From assembly GCF_014649535.1 (NCBI RefSeq), contig NZ_BMTF01000004.1, forward strand, positions 112,397 to 176,396: a stretch of 64,000 nt of DNA. Direction: 5' to 3'. The notes beneath the pieces were generated by a model, which saw only the letters and a list, made by a program, of their open reading frames with translations, was not told the DNA's origin and did not search any database. A program made the position numbers and the translations under genes. Below are positions 52,319 through 62,072 of this stretch, one piece after another. Origin of the DNA: Streptomyces gelaticus (lineage in GTDB: Bacteria; Actinomycetota; Actinomycetes; Streptomycetales; Streptomycetaceae). How positions within the stretch are numbered: the first letter of the stretch is position 1; each line of letters opens with the position of its first letter.

Positions 52319-53635
52319 ATGACCGAAAGCTCCGTGCACCCCGCCCTCTGGCCCGCCCCGCATGCGACCGGGACCGTCGACGCGACGGTCACCGTGCCCG
52401 GATCGAAGTCGGTCACCAACCGCGCGCTGGTCCTCGCCGCGCTCGCCGCCGAGCCCGGCTGGCTGCGCCGCCCGCTGCGCTCCCGCGACACCCTGCTGAT
52501 GGCCGAGGCGCTGCGCGCGATGGGCGTCGGCATCGAGGAGGGCGTGGGCCCGGACGGCTCCGGCGAGGCCTGGCGGGTCATCCCGGCCGGTCTGCACGGC
52601 CCCACCACGGTCGACGTCGGCAACGCGGGCACGGTCATGCGCTTCCTTCCGCCGGTCGCGGCGCTCGCCGACGGCCTGATCCGCTTCGACGGCGACCCGC
52701 GTTCGTACGAGCGTCCGCTGACCGGGGTGATCGACGCACTGCGGGTGCTCGGCGCCCGGATCGACGACGAGGGGCGCGGCTCGCTGCCGATGACGGTGCA
52801 CGGCAGCGGTGCGCTGGACGGCGGACCGGTGGCGATCGACGCCTCCTCGTCCTCCCAGTTCGTCTCGGCGCTGCTGCTGTCGGCGCCCCGTTTCAACCAG
52901 GGGGTGGAGGTGCGCCACACCGGCGCCAGGCTCCCCTCCATGCCGCACATCCGGATGACCGTCGACATGCTGCGGGCGGTCGGCGCGCAGGTCGACGAGC
53001 CGGAGACGGGCGGCGAGCCGAACGTCTGGCGGGTCTCCCACTCCGCCCTGCTCGGCCGTGATCTGACCATCGAGCCCGATCTCTCCAACGCCCAGCCGTT
53101 CCTCGCGGCCGCCCTGGTCACCGGCGGCCGGGTCACGATCCCCGACTGGCCCGAGCGCACCACCCAGCCGGGCGACGCGCTGCGGGACATCTTCACGGCG
53201 ATGGGCGGCAGCTGCGAGCTGACCGAGCGCGGCCTCACCTTCACCGGTTCGGGCCGTATCCACGGCATCGACGTCGACCTCGGCGAGGTCGGCGAGCTGA
53301 CCCCGGGCATCGCGGCGGTCGCGGCGCTGGCCGATTCCCCGTCCACCCTGAGCGGTGTCGCCCATCTGCGGCTGCACGAGACGGACCGGCTGGCCGCGCT
53401 CACCAAGGAGATCAACGGGCTCGGCGGCGATGTCACCGAGACCGCCGACGGCCTCCACATCCGGCCCCGGCCGCTGCACGGCGGTACCTTCCATACGTAC
53501 GACGACCACCGGATGGCAACCGCGGGGTCGATCATCGGCCTTGCCGTCCCCGGAGTGGAGATCGAGAACGTGGCGACGACCGCCAAGACCCTGCCGGACT
53601 TCCCGCAGATGTGGACCGGAATGCTCGGGGCCTGA
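52319..53635 (+). CDS. aroA: EPSP synthase (shikimate pathway)
   Basis: The enzyme joins shikimate-3-phosphate and phosphoenolpyruvate. The 438 residues carry [70 protein letters not shown] and HETDRLAAL, covering all substrate-binding positions. ATG after AAAGTGAG only. rsgA follows after three bases, so the two are probably one transcript. Confidence 0.97.
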   Translation: MTESSVHPALWPAPHATGTVDATVTVPGSKSVTNRALVLAALAAEPGWLRRPLRSRDTLLMAEALRAMGVGIEEGVGPDGSGEAWRVIPAGLHGPTTVDVGNAGTVMRFLPPVAALADGLIRFDGDPRSYERPLTGVIDALRVLGARIDDEGRGSLPMTVHGSGALDGGPVAIDASSSSQFVSALLLSAPRFNQGVEVRHTGARLPSMPHIRMTVDMLRAVGAQVDEPETGGEPNVWRVSHSALLGRDLTIEPDLSNAQPFLAAALVTGGRVTIPDWPERTTQPGDALRDIFTAMGGSCELTERGLTFTGSGRIHGIDVDLGEVGELTPGIAAVAALADSPSTLSGVAHLRLHETDRLAALTKEINGLGGDVTETADGLHIRPRPLHGGTFHTYDDHRMATAGSIIGLAVPGVEIENVATTAKTLPDFPQMWTGMLGA

Positions 53636-53638
53636 GAC

Positions 53639-54655
53639 ATGCGCCGCTACGGCAAGAACCCCGACGAGGACGACATCCGGGTCCGCCCCAACCGCAAGGG
53701 CAACCGGCCCCGCACCAACATCCGGCCCAAGCACGAGGACGCCGAGGAGGGCATGGTCCTCACCGTCGACCGGGGCCGCCTCACCTGCCTCGTCGACGGT
53801 CGTACGGTCATGGCGATGAAGGCCCGTGAACTGGGCCGGAAGGCCGCCGTGGTGGGTGACACCGTCTCCCTCGTGGGTGATCTCTCCGGCGACAAGGACA
53901 CCCTCGCCCGCATCGTCCGCATCGGTGAGCGCCGCTCGGTGCTGCGCCGGACGGCGGACGACGACGATCCGTTCGAGCGGGTGGTCGTCGCCAACGCCGA
54001 CCAGCTGGCGATCGTCACGGCGCTGGCCGACCCGGAACCCCGGCCGCGGATGATCGACCGCTGCCTGGTCGCCGCGTACGACGGCGGCCTCTCTCCGCTC
54101 CTGGTCCTCACCAAGTCCGATCTGGCCTCCCCGGACAAACTCCTGGAGGCGTACACCCCGCTGGGTGTGCCGTTCATCGTGACCAGCCGCAAGGAGCTGG
54201 AGAACGGCGACGCCGCCGACCGGGTCCGCGAGCAGCTGAACGACCGGGTCACCGCCTTCGTCGGGCACTCCGGCGTCGGCAAGACCACGCTGGTCAACGC
54301 ACTGGTGCCGAAGGACCGGCGGCGTACGACGGGAGTGGTCAACGCGGTCACCGGCCGCGGCCGGCACACCACCACCTCGGCGCTGGCGCTGCCGCTGCCA
54401 GACTACCGCGGCTGGGTGATCGACACCCCCGGTGTCCGCTCCTTCGGGCTCAACCACATCGACCCGTCCCGGGTGATCCACGCCTTCCCCGACCTGGAGC
54501 CCGGCACCGAGGGCTGCCCGCGTGGCTGCACCCACGACAGCCGCGAACCGGAGTGCGCTCTCGAGGCCTGGGTGGCGGACGGCCACGCCGACCCGGCCCG
54601 GCTGGACTCGCTGCACCGGCTGCTGTCCACCCGGGAGCGACGCGAAGGCGACTGA
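53639..54655 (+). CDS. rsgA: Ribosome small subunit maturation GTPase RsgA
   Basis: The circularly permuted GTPase has 338 residues. OB-fold region about 35-105; G motifs in permuted order: LVLTKSDL (G4), GHSGVGKTTLVNAL (G1), TTTSALALPLP (G2) and DTPGVRSFGL (G3). A zinc finger (EGCPRGCTHDSREPECALE) comes at the end. The N-terminus is unusually basic (VRPNRKGNRPRTNIRPK). It checks late 30S assembly. Confidence 0.96.
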   Translation: MRRYGKNPDEDDIRVRPNRKGNRPRTNIRPKHEDAEEGMVLTVDRGRLTCLVDGRTVMAMKARELGRKAAVVGDTVSLVGDLSGDKDTLARIVRIGERRSVLRRTADDDDPFERVVVANADQLAIVTALADPEPRPRMIDRCLVAAYDGGLSPLLVLTKSDLASPDKLLEAYTPLGVPFIVTSRKELENGDAADRVREQLNDRVTAFVGHSGVGKTTLVNALVPKDRRRTTGVVNAVTGRGRHTTTSALALPLPDYRGWVIDTPGVRSFGLNHIDPSRVIHAFPDLEPGTEGCPRGCTHDSREPECALEAWVADGHADPARLDSLHRLLSTRERREGD

Positions 54656-54746
54656 CCGGGGCACGTTTGCGATCTGTCGCCACAGGTAAAATGCATAATC
54701 ACACTCAGTGGGGCAAGGCGGTCACCGACGCGGGAGGGCACTGACG

Positions 54747-55070
54747 ATGGCGTGGCTGCTGGTCGTGGTCGCAGGACTCCTGGAGACCGGCTTCGCCGTC
54801 TGTCTGAAGCTCTCGCACGGCTTCACCCGGCTCTGGCCGACCATCGCGTTCTGCGTCTTCGCCCTCGGATCCTTCGGGCTGCTGACGCTCTCGCTGAAGA
54901 AGCTCGACGTGGGGCCCGCCTACGCGGTGTGGACCGGCATCGGCGCGGCGGGCACCGCGATCTACGGCATGGTCTTCCTCGACGACGTGGTCTCCGCCCT
55001 CAAGCTGATCTCGATCTCCCTGGTGATCATCGGGGTGATCGGGCTCCAGCTCTCGGGCTCGTCCCACTGA
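54747..55070 (+). CDS. Small multidrug resistance (SMR) transporter, SugE-like
   Basis: The 107-residue protein with four membrane helices and the essential Glu in LLVVVAGLLETGFAVCLK is a full SMR protein. PAYAVWTGIGAAGTAIYGMV matches the SugE/Gdx-type motif rather than EmrE, so guanidinium export is the likelier job. The ATG follows GGGAGG. The upstream 90 bases contain a TAAAATGCATAAT stretch that could include a -10; no guanidine riboswitch pattern is evident. Confidence 0.88.
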   Translation: MAWLLVVVAGLLETGFAVCLKLSHGFTRLWPTIAFCVFALGSFGLLTLSLKKLDVGPAYAVWTGIGAAGTAIYGMVFLDDVVSALKLISISLVIIGVIGLQLSGSSH

Positions 55071-55205
55071 CCTCCGTCGGCGTGGGCATCGTCGCCTCCC
55101 GCGCGGAGGGCTTCGCGTCCCAGGGTCGACTCGCCCGGGGGTGTCCATGGCCCGCGAGCCCGAGGTCCTGTGGCCCTGTTCACCTGCGGTCGATACTGTG
55201 ACGGC

Positions 55206-56006
55206 ATGCCCGATTACCACGATGATCTGCGCCTTGCCCATGTGCTGGCGGACGCCGCCGACGCGGCGACGATGGACCGGTTCAAGGCTCTCGACCTCAA
55301 GGTCGAGACCAAGCCGGACATGACGCCGGTGAGCGAGGCCGACAAGGCTGCCGAGGAGCTGATCCGCGGCCACCTCCATCGGGCCCGCCCGCGCGACGCG
55401 ATTCTGGGCGAGGAATTCGGGATCGAGGGCACCGGCCCCCGGCGCTGGGTCGTCGACCCGATCGACGGCACCAAGAACTACGTACGCGGCGTGCCGGTCT
55501 GGGCGACGCTGATCTCGCTGATGGAGGCCGGTGAGGAGGGCTTCCAGCCGGTGGTCGGCGTGGTCTCCGCGCCCGCGCTGAACCGGCGCTGGTGGGCGGC
55601 GAAGGGGGCGGGCGCGTTCTCCGGCCGCAGTCTGACCTCGGCGACCCGGCTGCAGGTGTCGAAGGTGGAGCGGATCGCGGACTCCTCGTTCGCGTACGCG
55701 TCGCTGAGCGGCTGGGAGGAGCAGGGCCGACTCGACGGATTCCTGGATCTGACCAGGGCCTGCTGGCGCACTCGCGGGTACGGGGACTTCTGGCCGTACA
55801 TGATGGTCGCCGAGGGTTCGGTGGACATCTGCGCGGAGCCGGAGCTCTCGCTCTGGGACATGGCCGCCAACGCGATCATCGTCCAGGAGGCGGGCGGGAG
55901 GTTCACCAGCCTGGACGGGGTCTCCGGTCCCGGCGGCGGCAACGCCGCGGCCTCGAACGGACTGCTCCACCACGAGCTGCTCGGCTATCTCAACCAGCGT
56001 TACTGA
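55206..56006 (+). CDS. hisN: Histidinol-phosphatase (inositol monophosphatase fold)
   Basis: The 266-residue enzyme removes phosphate from histidinol phosphate. Metal sites: [26 protein letters not shown] and [16 protein letters not shown]. The start [20 protein letters not shown] and the whole length match actinobacterial HisN. No other histidine genes are nearby. A strong ribosome site is not seen; the ATG at 55206 was chosen by homology. Confidence 0.93.
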   Translation: MPDYHDDLRLAHVLADAADAATMDRFKALDLKVETKPDMTPVSEADKAAEELIRGHLHRARPRDAILGEEFGIEGTGPRRWVVDPIDGTKNYVRGVPVWATLISLMEAGEEGFQPVVGVVSAPALNRRWWAAKGAGAFSGRSLTSATRLQVSKVERIADSSFAYASLSGWEEQGRLDGFLDLTRACWRTRGYGDFWPYMMVAEGSVDICAEPELSLWDMAANAIIVQEAGGRFTSLDGVSGPGGGNAAASNGLLHHELLGYLNQRY

Positions 56007-56183
56007 ACCACCGGCCCACCCGGCCGTACCCCGTCACCGAAGGGCGTTGCGCACCGGCGCACGCCTTTCGGGCGGTTCGCCCCCCTTGTTCCGTCCACGC
56101 ATCGGTGCAACTCTGAGAGTCCCCCCGCTTGTGAATTTGTGAAGCGGCTCACGCGCCCTTTCGCCAAGGAGGTGGCTCCCTTC

Positions 56184-56588
56184 ATGCTCGTCCGAGACGC
56201 CATGAGCACGCTGGTCCTCACCATCGGACCCGCCCATACGCTCCGCCAGGCCGCCCGGCTGATGTCGGTCCGCCACATCGGGGCCGCGGTCGTCCTCGAC
56301 AAGGACAACAGCGGGCTGGGCATCCTGACCGAACGCGACATACTCAACGCGATCGGCTCCGGCCAGGACCCGGATGTCGAGACCGCCGCCACCCACACCA
56401 CCACCGACGTGGTCTTCGCCGCGCCCACCTGGACCCTGGCCGAGGCCGCCGAAGCCATGACACACGGCGGGTTCCGCCACCTGATCGTGCTGGACGACCA
56501 CGGGCCCGTGGGCATCGTCTCCGTCCGCGACATCCTGCGCTGCTGGGCGCCCACCAGGCGCCGCCGTCACGCGGAACTCGTCGGCTGA
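56184..56588 (+). CDS. Two-CBS-domain protein
   Basis: The 134-residue protein is a single Bateman module: CBS1 about residues 5-60 (RDAMSTLVLTIGPAHTLRQA, GLGILTERDILNAIGSG) and CBS2 about 70-125 (PTWTLAEAAEAMTHGGFRHL, GPVGIVSVRDILRCW). It probably binds adenosine nucleotides. The ATG at 56184 has AGGAGGT 11 bases upstream; an ATG 45 bases earlier overlaps the ribosome site and is less likely. Confidence 0.87.
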   Translation: MLVRDAMSTLVLTIGPAHTLRQAARLMSVRHIGAAVVLDKDNSGLGILTERDILNAIGSGQDPDVETAATHTTTDVVFAAPTWTLAEAAEAMTHGGFRHLIVLDDHGPVGIVSVRDILRCWAPTRRRRHAELVG

Positions 56589-56604
56589 GCCCCCGGTGAA
56601 CGAC

Positions 56605-56644
56605 CGGTGGGCCGGCCTCCCCCGGAGAGGAGACCGGCCCACCG
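56605..56644. terminator. Terminator between CBS gene and katA
   Basis: CGGTGGGCCGG (56605-56615) pairs perfectly with CCGGCCCACCG (56634-56644), an 11-base stem between convergent genes. Confidence 0.82.
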
Positions 56645-56663
56645 CCGACGACAACCGTCCGGA

Positions 56664-58115
56664 TCAGCCGCGAAGGGCCTGGACCGCGGCCTCCAGACGC
56701 TTGCCGAAGTCGCCGTCCGCCTGGCGGAAGTTGTTGATCGCGCGCTCGGCGATGTCGTCGCGCGACACCTTGGCGATGAACCCGGCGAGGTTGTCGATCA
56801 GCCGGGCCTTCTCGTCCTCGGAGTAGAGCCGGTAGAGGTTTCCGGCCTGCACGAAGTCGTTGTCCTCGGCGTGGCTCGGAGCCACGTGCGTGGCGACCTC
56901 GCCGGAGACGGTGGTGGGCTCCCACAGCGGTCGGTCGGTCTGGGCCGGACCGCCGAAGCTGTTCGGCTCGTAGTTCTTGGCGCCCTTGTGACGGCCGTCG
57001 TACAGGTAGCCGTCCCGGCTGTTGGTGCGCGCCTCGGTGGCGTGCGGACGGTTCACCGGCAGGTGGTCGGCGTTGATGCCGACGCGGTAGCGGTGGGCGT
57101 CGCCGTAGGCGAAGAGACGGCCCTGGAGCATCTTGTCGGGGGACGGGCCGATACCCGGCACGAAGTGCGCGGGACTGAAGATCGACTGCTCGACCTCGGC
57201 GAAGATGTTCTCCGGGTTGCGGTTGAGCTCCAGCTTCCCGATCTCGATCGGCGGGTAGTCCGCGTGCGGCCACACCTTGGTGAGGTCGAACGGGTTGAAG
57301 CGGTACGTGGCCGCCTCGGCCGCCGGCATGATCTGGACCTGCACCGTCCAGGACGGGAAGTCGCCGCGCTCGATCGCCTCGCGCAGATCGCGCTGGTGGC
57401 TGTCCGGGTCCTCACCGGCGAGCTTGTTGGCCTCGTCCTGGGTGAGGTTCTTGATGCCCTGGTCGGTCTTGAAGTGGTACTTGACCCAGAAGACCTCACC
57501 GGCCTCGTTGCTCCACTGGTACGTGTGCGAGCCGTAGCCGTTCATGTGGCGCAGCGTGGCCGGGATGCCCCGGTCGCCGAAGAGCCAGGTCACCTGGTGG
57601 GTGGACTCGGGCGACAGACCCCAGAAGTCCCAGACGTTGTCCGCCTCCTGCGAACCGGTGTACGGGTCGCGCTTCTGGGTGTGGATGAAGTCCGGGAACT
57701 TGATGGCGTCCTTGATGAAGAACACCGGGGTGTTGTTGCCGACGAGGTCGTAGTTGCCCTCTTCGGTGTAGAACTTCAGCGCGAATCCACGGGGGTCGCG
57801 CACCGCGTCGGCCGAGCCGAGGTTGCCGGCGACGGTCGAGAAGCGCAGGAAGGTCTCGGTCTGCTTGCCGACCTCGGAGAGGAACTTCGCCCGGGTCCAC
57901 TGCGAGACATCGCGGGTCAGCGTGAACGTGCCGTACGCGCCGGCGCCGCGGGCGTGCACGATGCGCTCCGGAATGCGCTCACGGTTGAAGTGCGCGAGCT
58001 TCTCCAGCAGCGACTGGTCCTGCACCAGGACGGGACCGCCGACGCCCGCGGTCTGGCTGTTCTGGTTGTCGGCGACCGGCGCGCCGGCCTCCGTGGTGAG
58101 CGGTCCCTGCGTCAC
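56664..58115 (-). CDS. katA: Monofunctional haem catalase
   Basis: The 483-residue clade 3 catalase destroys hydrogen peroxide. The active-site motif is [20 protein letters not shown] (distal His) and the proximal haem Tyr is in [19 protein letters not shown]-binding-type residues in the centre ([23 protein letters not shown]) are conserved. The GTG at 58113-58115 has AGGAGG seven bases upstream; a longer start at 58157 lacks one. The divergent catR gene and the palindrome at 58196-58208 indicate peroxide-responsive repression. Confidence 0.96.
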   Translation of the reverse strand: MTQGPLTTEAGAPVADNQNSQTAGVGGPVLVQDQSLLEKLAHFNRERIPERIVHARGAGAYGTFTLTRDVSQWTRAKFLSEVGKQTETFLRFSTVAGNLGSADAVRDPRGFALKFYTEEGNYDLVGNNTPVFFIKDAIKFPDFIHTQKRDPYTGSQEADNVWDFWGLSPESTHQVTWLFGDRGIPATLRHMNGYGSHTYQWSNEAGEVFWVKYHFKTDQGIKNLTQDEANKLAGEDPDSHQRDLREAIERGDFPSWTVQVQIMPAAEAATYRFNPFDLTKVWPHADYPPIEIGKLELNRNPENIFAEVEQSIFSPAHFVPGIGPSPDKMLQGRLFAYGDAHRYRVGINADHLPVNRPHATEARTNSRDGYLYDGRHKGAKNYEPNSFGGPAQTDRPLWEPTTVSGEVATHVAPSHAEDNDFVQAGNLYRLYSEDEKARLIDNLAGFIAKVSRDDIAERAINNFRQADGDFGKRLEAAVQALRG

Positions 58116-58195
58116 GTGCGCCTCCTGCGTCGTTCCTGCACATTCGTTGTCCTGCACAGCCTGTCCCTTGGCGTATGCCGGTTCCGATCCTACAA

Positions 58196-58208
58196 TGGAC
58201 TAAGTCCA
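58196..58208. promoter_or_regulatory. Probable CatR operator
   Basis: TGGACT-A-AGTCCA is a perfect 6-1-6 palindrome, 81 bases before katA and 67 before catR, overlapping the likely promoters. The core resembles the CatR/PerR family boxes of streptomycetes. Confidence 0.7.
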
Positions 58209-58274
58209 AGTCAAGTGAACATCCAAAGTCACACCCGTTCGGGACCTGGTCCCTTCACTGTTAGGCTTGTTTCC

Positions 58275-58694
58275 ATGAGTGACCTGTTGGAACGACTTCG
58301 CGGACGCGGCTGGCGCATGACTGCGCAGCGGCGCGTCGTGGCCGAGGTCCTCGACGGGGATCATGTGCACCTGACGGCCGACGAGGTCCACGCACGGGCC
58401 GTGGTCAGGCTGCCCGAGATCTCCCGTGCCACCGTCTACAACACGCTGGGTGAGATGGTGTCGCTCGGCGAGGTCATCGAGGTCTCCACGGACCGCCGCG
58501 CCAAGCGCTACGACCCGAACGCACACCGGCCCCACCACCACCTCGTCTGCGCGAGCTGCGGCACGATCCGCGACGTGCACCCGGCCGGCGACCCGATGGC
58601 GGACCTGCCGAGCGACGAACGCTTCGGCTTCACGGTGTCCGATGTCGAGGTCACCTACCGGGGCATCTGCCCCGGCTGCGCGGCGACAGGCTGA
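58275..58694 (+). CDS. catR: Fur-family peroxide-responsive repressor CatR
   Basis: The 139-residue Fur/PerR-type repressor: winged helix (RGWRMTAQRRVVAEVL, LPEISRATVYNTLGEM) and a metal-binding half with HRPHHHLVCASCGTIRDV and ICPGCAATG, in which CxxC pairs hold the structural zinc. In S. coelicolor CatR represses catalase until peroxide oxidises its cysteines. Divergent from katA with the operator between. Confidence 0.94.
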   Translation: MSDLLERLRGRGWRMTAQRRVVAEVLDGDHVHLTADEVHARAVVRLPEISRATVYNTLGEMVSLGEVIEVSTDRRAKRYDPNAHRPHHHLVCASCGTIRDVHPAGDPMADLPSDERFGFTVSDVEVTYRGICPGCAATG

Positions 58695-58712
58695 GCCGAA
58701 CGAGTGACGAAG

Positions 58713-58743
58713 GCCCCGGTGCGAGCAGCATGCGCACCGGGGC
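58713..58743 (+). terminator. Terminator of catR
   Basis: GCCCCGGTGCG (58713-58723) pairs perfectly with CGCACCGGGGC (58733-58743) around a nine-base loop, 18 bases after the catR stop. Confidence 0.85.
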
Positions 58744-58894
58744 TTCCGCATGAATCCCCGCACCGGGCGACACACCTCCTCGCCGCCGGCGCATGCGCAC
58801 CCCCTTCCCGAATCTGACGGGTAGTCATATCGTCTGCGGCGATCACGTCCGCCCCGCGGCGGATCGGCACCTCGATATGCGCGAGGAGAGACCC

Positions 58895-59704
58895 GTGGGA
58901 GATCCGCACCCGACCCCACCCGCAACCACAGCCTCCAGTCCCAAACTCCGCGCCGACGCGCTCACCCGCTCGTTCGGACGCGGCGCCAAGGTCCTGTCCG
59001 CCCTCGGCCCGCTCGATCTCTCCGTCTCGCCGGGCGAGTTCACCTGCATCGTCGGCCCGTCCGGCTGCGGCAAGTCCACGCTGCTCAGGATCGCCGCCGG
59101 GCTGCTTCGCCCCAGCTCCGGCGAGCTGTCCATCCGTACGGACTCACCCCGTCCAGCGGCGATGATCTTCCAGGACTACGGCATCTACGACTGGAAGACC
59201 GTGCTCGCCAATGTCCGGTTCGGCCTCGACATCCAGCGCGTTCCACGCAAGGAGGCCGACGCCAGGGCGCGCGACTGGCTGGCCCGGATGGGACTCTCCG
59301 ACTTCGCCGGGGCGTATCCGGCCGCCCTCTCCGGCGGGATGCGGCAACGGGTCGCGATCGCCCGCGCCCTCGCCGTCGAACCCGAGATCCTGCTGATGGA
59401 CGAGCCGTTCGCGGCGCTCGACGCCCAGCTGCGCACCATCCTCCAGGACGAGCTGCTCGACCTCACTCAGACCACCCGCACCACCACCCTCTTCATCACC
59501 CACAGCCTCGAAGAGGCCATCGTGCTCGGGGACAGGGTGCTGGTGATGTCCGCCAGACCGGGGCGAATCATCGCCGAGCGCCGCCCGCCGTTCGACCGGC
59601 CGCGCACCGGCGAAGTGCGGTCGGCACCCGAATTCACCGCACTGAAAGGCGAGTTGTGGGAACTCCTGCGTGGCGAGGTGCGCAGAGAGGCGGTCGCTCC
59701 ATGA
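58895..59704 (+). CDS. ABC transporter ATP-binding protein, nitrate/sulfonate type
   Basis: The 269-residue ATPase of the SsuB/TauB/NrtD class: Walker A VGPSGCGKSTLL, Q-loop MIFQDYGIYDWKTVLANV, signature [15 protein letters not shown], Walker B LLMDEPFAALDA, switch His in FITHSLEEAI. The GTG at 58895 has GAGGAGAG six bases upstream. Its stop overlaps the permease ATG. First gene of a three-gene transport operon. Confidence 0.92.
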   Translation: MGDPHPTPPATTASSPKLRADALTRSFGRGAKVLSALGPLDLSVSPGEFTCIVGPSGCGKSTLLRIAAGLLRPSSGELSIRTDSPRPAAMIFQDYGIYDWKTVLANVRFGLDIQRVPRKEADARARDWLARMGLSDFAGAYPAALSGGMRQRVAIARALAVEPEILLMDEPFAALDAQLRTILQDELLDLTQTTRTTTLFITHSLEEAIVLGDRVLVMSARPGRIIAERRPPFDRPRTGEVRSAPEFTALKGELWELLRGEVRREAVAP

Positions 59705-60570
59705 CCATCACCGTGAACGCCACGAAGCCCGACGACGGCGTTCTGATCCGCAGACCGGGCCCGCAGGAGCTGCACCCGGTGCGCACCCACCGCAGGCGCC
59801 GCACCCTGGAGATCGCGCTCGCCGTCGCCGTACCACTGTTCCTCGTGCTGCTCTGGCAACTGGCCGCCGCACAGTCCTGGATCGACGACCGGGTCTACCC
59901 GGCACCCTCCACCATCCTGGCGGACGGCCTGGACCGGGCGGGCGCCGGTGAACTGTGGCCGGATGTGCGGGCCACGCTCAAGCGGGTCCTCGGCGGCTAT
60001 GCGATCGGCACCGTCACGGGATACGCGCTCGGCCTGCTGATGGGCTCGCTCTCCCTCGTACGCGCGGCGCTGGAGCCGTTGCTCGACGCCCTGTACGTCG
60101 TGCCGAAGCTGGCCCTGCTGCCGGTCTTCCTCAATATGTTCGGCCTCGGTGAAGGACCGCAGATCGCCCTGGTCGCCGCGACCGTCTTCTTCTTCGTCTG
60201 GATCTCCACCATGGCGGCCGTGCTGGCCGTCCCGGTCGGCCATCGCGATGCCGGTCAGGTCTTCGGCGCCTCGCCCTGGCAGATGTTCCGCCACGTGCTG
60301 CTGCCCGCCTCGCTGCCCGCGGTCCTGGTCGGGGCGCGGATCGCGGCAGGAGTGGCCGTGCTCGTCATCGTCGCCTCCGAGCAGATCGCCGCGGCGGACG
60401 GTCTCGGCCATCTGATCTTCGACTCCCGGGCGCTGTTCCAGAACGACGTGATGTTCGTCGGCATCGTGTGTGTGGCGGTCCTCGGTGTCGTCTTCTCCGA
60501 AGTGGTGCGGATCGCCGGGCGGCTGCTCACGCCGTGGGCCCCGCGCGACCGCGGCCGCGGTCGGTCCTGA
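59701..60570 (+). CDS. ABC transporter permease, nitrate/sulfonate type
   Basis: The 289-residue permease has a charged N-terminus of about 35 residues and six membrane helices (IALAVAVPLFLVLLWQLAAA onward). The EAA motif appears in GASPWQMFRHVLLPASLPAV. SsuC/TauC-like. Coupled to the ATPase gene (ATGA) and followed 32 bases later by the binding-protein gene. Confidence 0.92.
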   Translation: MTITVNATKPDDGVLIRRPGPQELHPVRTHRRRRTLEIALAVAVPLFLVLLWQLAAAQSWIDDRVYPAPSTILADGLDRAGAGELWPDVRATLKRVLGGYAIGTVTGYALGLLMGSLSLVRAALEPLLDALYVVPKLALLPVFLNMFGLGEGPQIALVAATVFFFVWISTMAAVLAVPVGHRDAGQVFGASPWQMFRHVLLPASLPAVLVGARIAAGVAVLVIVASEQIAAADGLGHLIFDSRALFQNDVMFVGIVCVAVLGVVFSEVVRIAGRLLTPWAPRDRGRGRS

Positions 60571-60602
60571 ACGGCTCCCCACACTCTTCGTACGGAGGCA
60601 CT

Positions 60603-61745
60603 GTGCGTACCCACGCTCGTTTCACCTGTACGGTCGTGCTCGTCACGGCATCACTGCTCGGCGCGGCGGGCTGCGCCGAGCACGACTCCGGCGGCGACCG
60701 GGCCGCCGCCGCGCCGCGCACCGTCCGGCCCGTCGCGGGCTGTGGCGCCGACAGCTGGACCGACCCGGCCGAACTCGCCCCCGACCGCAAGGCGGCCCGC
60801 TGCGACAAGGGCGCCCCGGCGGCCCGGCCCCTGGCGAAGAGGCGGAAGATCACCGTCGCCACCGGCACCCTGAGCGCGGAGTACGTCGCTCCGCTCCAGG
60901 TCGCGGTGGCGAAGGGCGAGTTCGCGAAAGAGGGTCTGGACGTCGATCTGAAAGTGCTGCCCACCCCGGACGCCCTGCCGCTGCTCGCCAAGGGCGATGT
61001 GGACGCCCAGTGGGCGGCACCCGAGGCAGCCGTGATGAACGGCATCAACGGCGGCTTCGACATCAAGTGGGTCGCGGGCAACTTCTCCCCCGACCCCACC
61101 TCCAAGAGTGGCCTGTGGGTGCGTCTCAAGGACGGCGAGAGCGCCGATCACGTCGAGATGGCGGGCCGTAAGCTGGGCACCATGATCGGCAAGGGTTCGG
61201 TCATCGCGTACCCGATGGACACCTCCCTGAAGAAGCACGGCGGCGGCCTGGACAGGATCAGCTTCCAGCAGCTCGGTTCCGCGGATGTGCTGACCGCGCT
61301 GCAGAACGGGGGCGTGGACTCGGCCTGGCTGCTCGACCCGATCTGGCGCAAGGTGGACGGCGACAAGAGGTACGCGTTCCTGGGCGGCCAGCCCGTCGGT
61401 GAACCGCTCGGCGGCCTGCTCTTCGGCCCGACGCTGCTGAACAAGGACCCGGACGCGGGCGTCGCCTTTCTCCGCGCCTACATCCGGACGGTGAACACCT
61501 ACTTCGCCGGTGACTACAAGTCCGATCCCGGCTTCGTCACCGAGCTGGCGAAACTGATGAAGACCGACGAGGCCACGCTGCGGTCCACCCCGTCGATGCG
61601 GATGGACTGGGAGATACGGAAGGGCACGACGGACCGGCTGCAGGAGGCGTACGCCGATTCGGGTGTCTCGAAGGGCGCCCCGGTGCCGGAGGCGAGGGCC
61701 GTCGACCGCGCGATGTACTCGGAGGCGGTGGGCCACAAGCTCTGA
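60603..61745 (+). CDS. ABC transporter substrate-binding lipoprotein, SsuA/NMT1-like
   Basis: The 380-residue lipoprotein has the lipobox LLGAAGC (Cys24) after a short signal, a cysteine-containing linker (AGCGADSWTDPAELA, AARCDKG) and an SsuA/THI5-like binding domain from about residue 80 (KITVATGTLSAEYVAPLQVA). GTG at 60603 after GGAGG. The ligand, perhaps a sulfonate or pyrimidine precursor, cannot be fixed; the extra N-terminal Cys pair is unusual for the family. Confidence 0.9.
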   Translation: MRTHARFTCTVVLVTASLLGAAGCAEHDSGGDRAAAAPRTVRPVAGCGADSWTDPAELAPDRKAARCDKGAPAARPLAKRRKITVATGTLSAEYVAPLQVAVAKGEFAKEGLDVDLKVLPTPDALPLLAKGDVDAQWAAPEAAVMNGINGGFDIKWVAGNFSPDPTSKSGLWVRLKDGESADHVEMAGRKLGTMIGKGSVIAYPMDTSLKKHGGGLDRISFQQLGSADVLTALQNGGVDSAWLLDPIWRKVDGDKRYAFLGGQPVGEPLGGLLFGPTLLNKDPDAGVAFLRAYIRTVNTYFAGDYKSDPGFVTELAKLMKTDEATLRSTPSMRMDWEIRKGTTDRLQEAYADSGVSKGAPVPEARAVDRAMYSEAVGHKL

Positions 61746-61769
61746 CCTGCGTGCAGCCCACGTATGCGC

Positions 61770-61803
61770 AGAGGGCCGGATCCTCGAAAGAATCCGGCCC
61801 TCT
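61770..61803 (+). terminator. Terminator of ABC transporter operon
   Basis: AGAGGGCCGGAT (61770-61781) pairs perfectly with ATCCGGCCCTCT (61792-61803), followed by GTTTTC; a classical intrinsic terminator 24 bases after the stop. Confidence 0.9.
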
Positions 61804-61811
61804 GTTTTCAG

Positions 61812-61885
61812 TAGCGGGGACAGGATTTGAACCTGCGACCTCTGGGTTATGAGCCCAGCGAGCTACCGAGCTGCTCCACCCCGCG
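61812..61885 (-). tRNA. Initiator tRNA-fMet (CAT)
   Basis: A complete 74-base cloverleaf without encoded CCA. The anticodon is CAT in loop CTCATAA, flanked by GGG/CCC, the three G-C pairs of initiator tRNA. The acceptor begins CGCGGGG and ends CCCCGCTA, leaving the first pair unpaired (C1-U72), another initiator mark. The T-arm GGTTCAAATC is normal. Confidence 0.96.
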
Positions 61886-62072
61886 TCGTTGTGTTTAGAA
61901 CTGTACGTCACCGCTCCGGACCGGCGCAAATCAGTTCCGGCGCCCCGGGCGGACGGGCTGCGCGCAGCCACACACCCGGCTCCACGCAGCCCTGCGTACC
62001 CCTGCGGGCCGTACGCGGCCCTGCGGCCCTGCGTCCCCCGACCTTGATCCGCCGGACAGGCCCGAAGCGGCC

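Noticed and set aside
51838..54664. Very long minus-strand frames opposite aroA and rsgA
   Set aside because: Low-complexity shadow translations; aroA and rsgA carry all expected motifs.
54656..54746. Guanidine riboswitch before the SMR gene
   Set aside because: Ninety bases without the ykkC or mini-ykkC ACGR loop patterns; nothing beyond a ribosome site is supported.
56607..58694. 695-codon plus-strand frame opposite katA joined to catR
   Set aside because: Only the last 139 codons (catR from 58275) are real; the start of the frame is the catalase complement.
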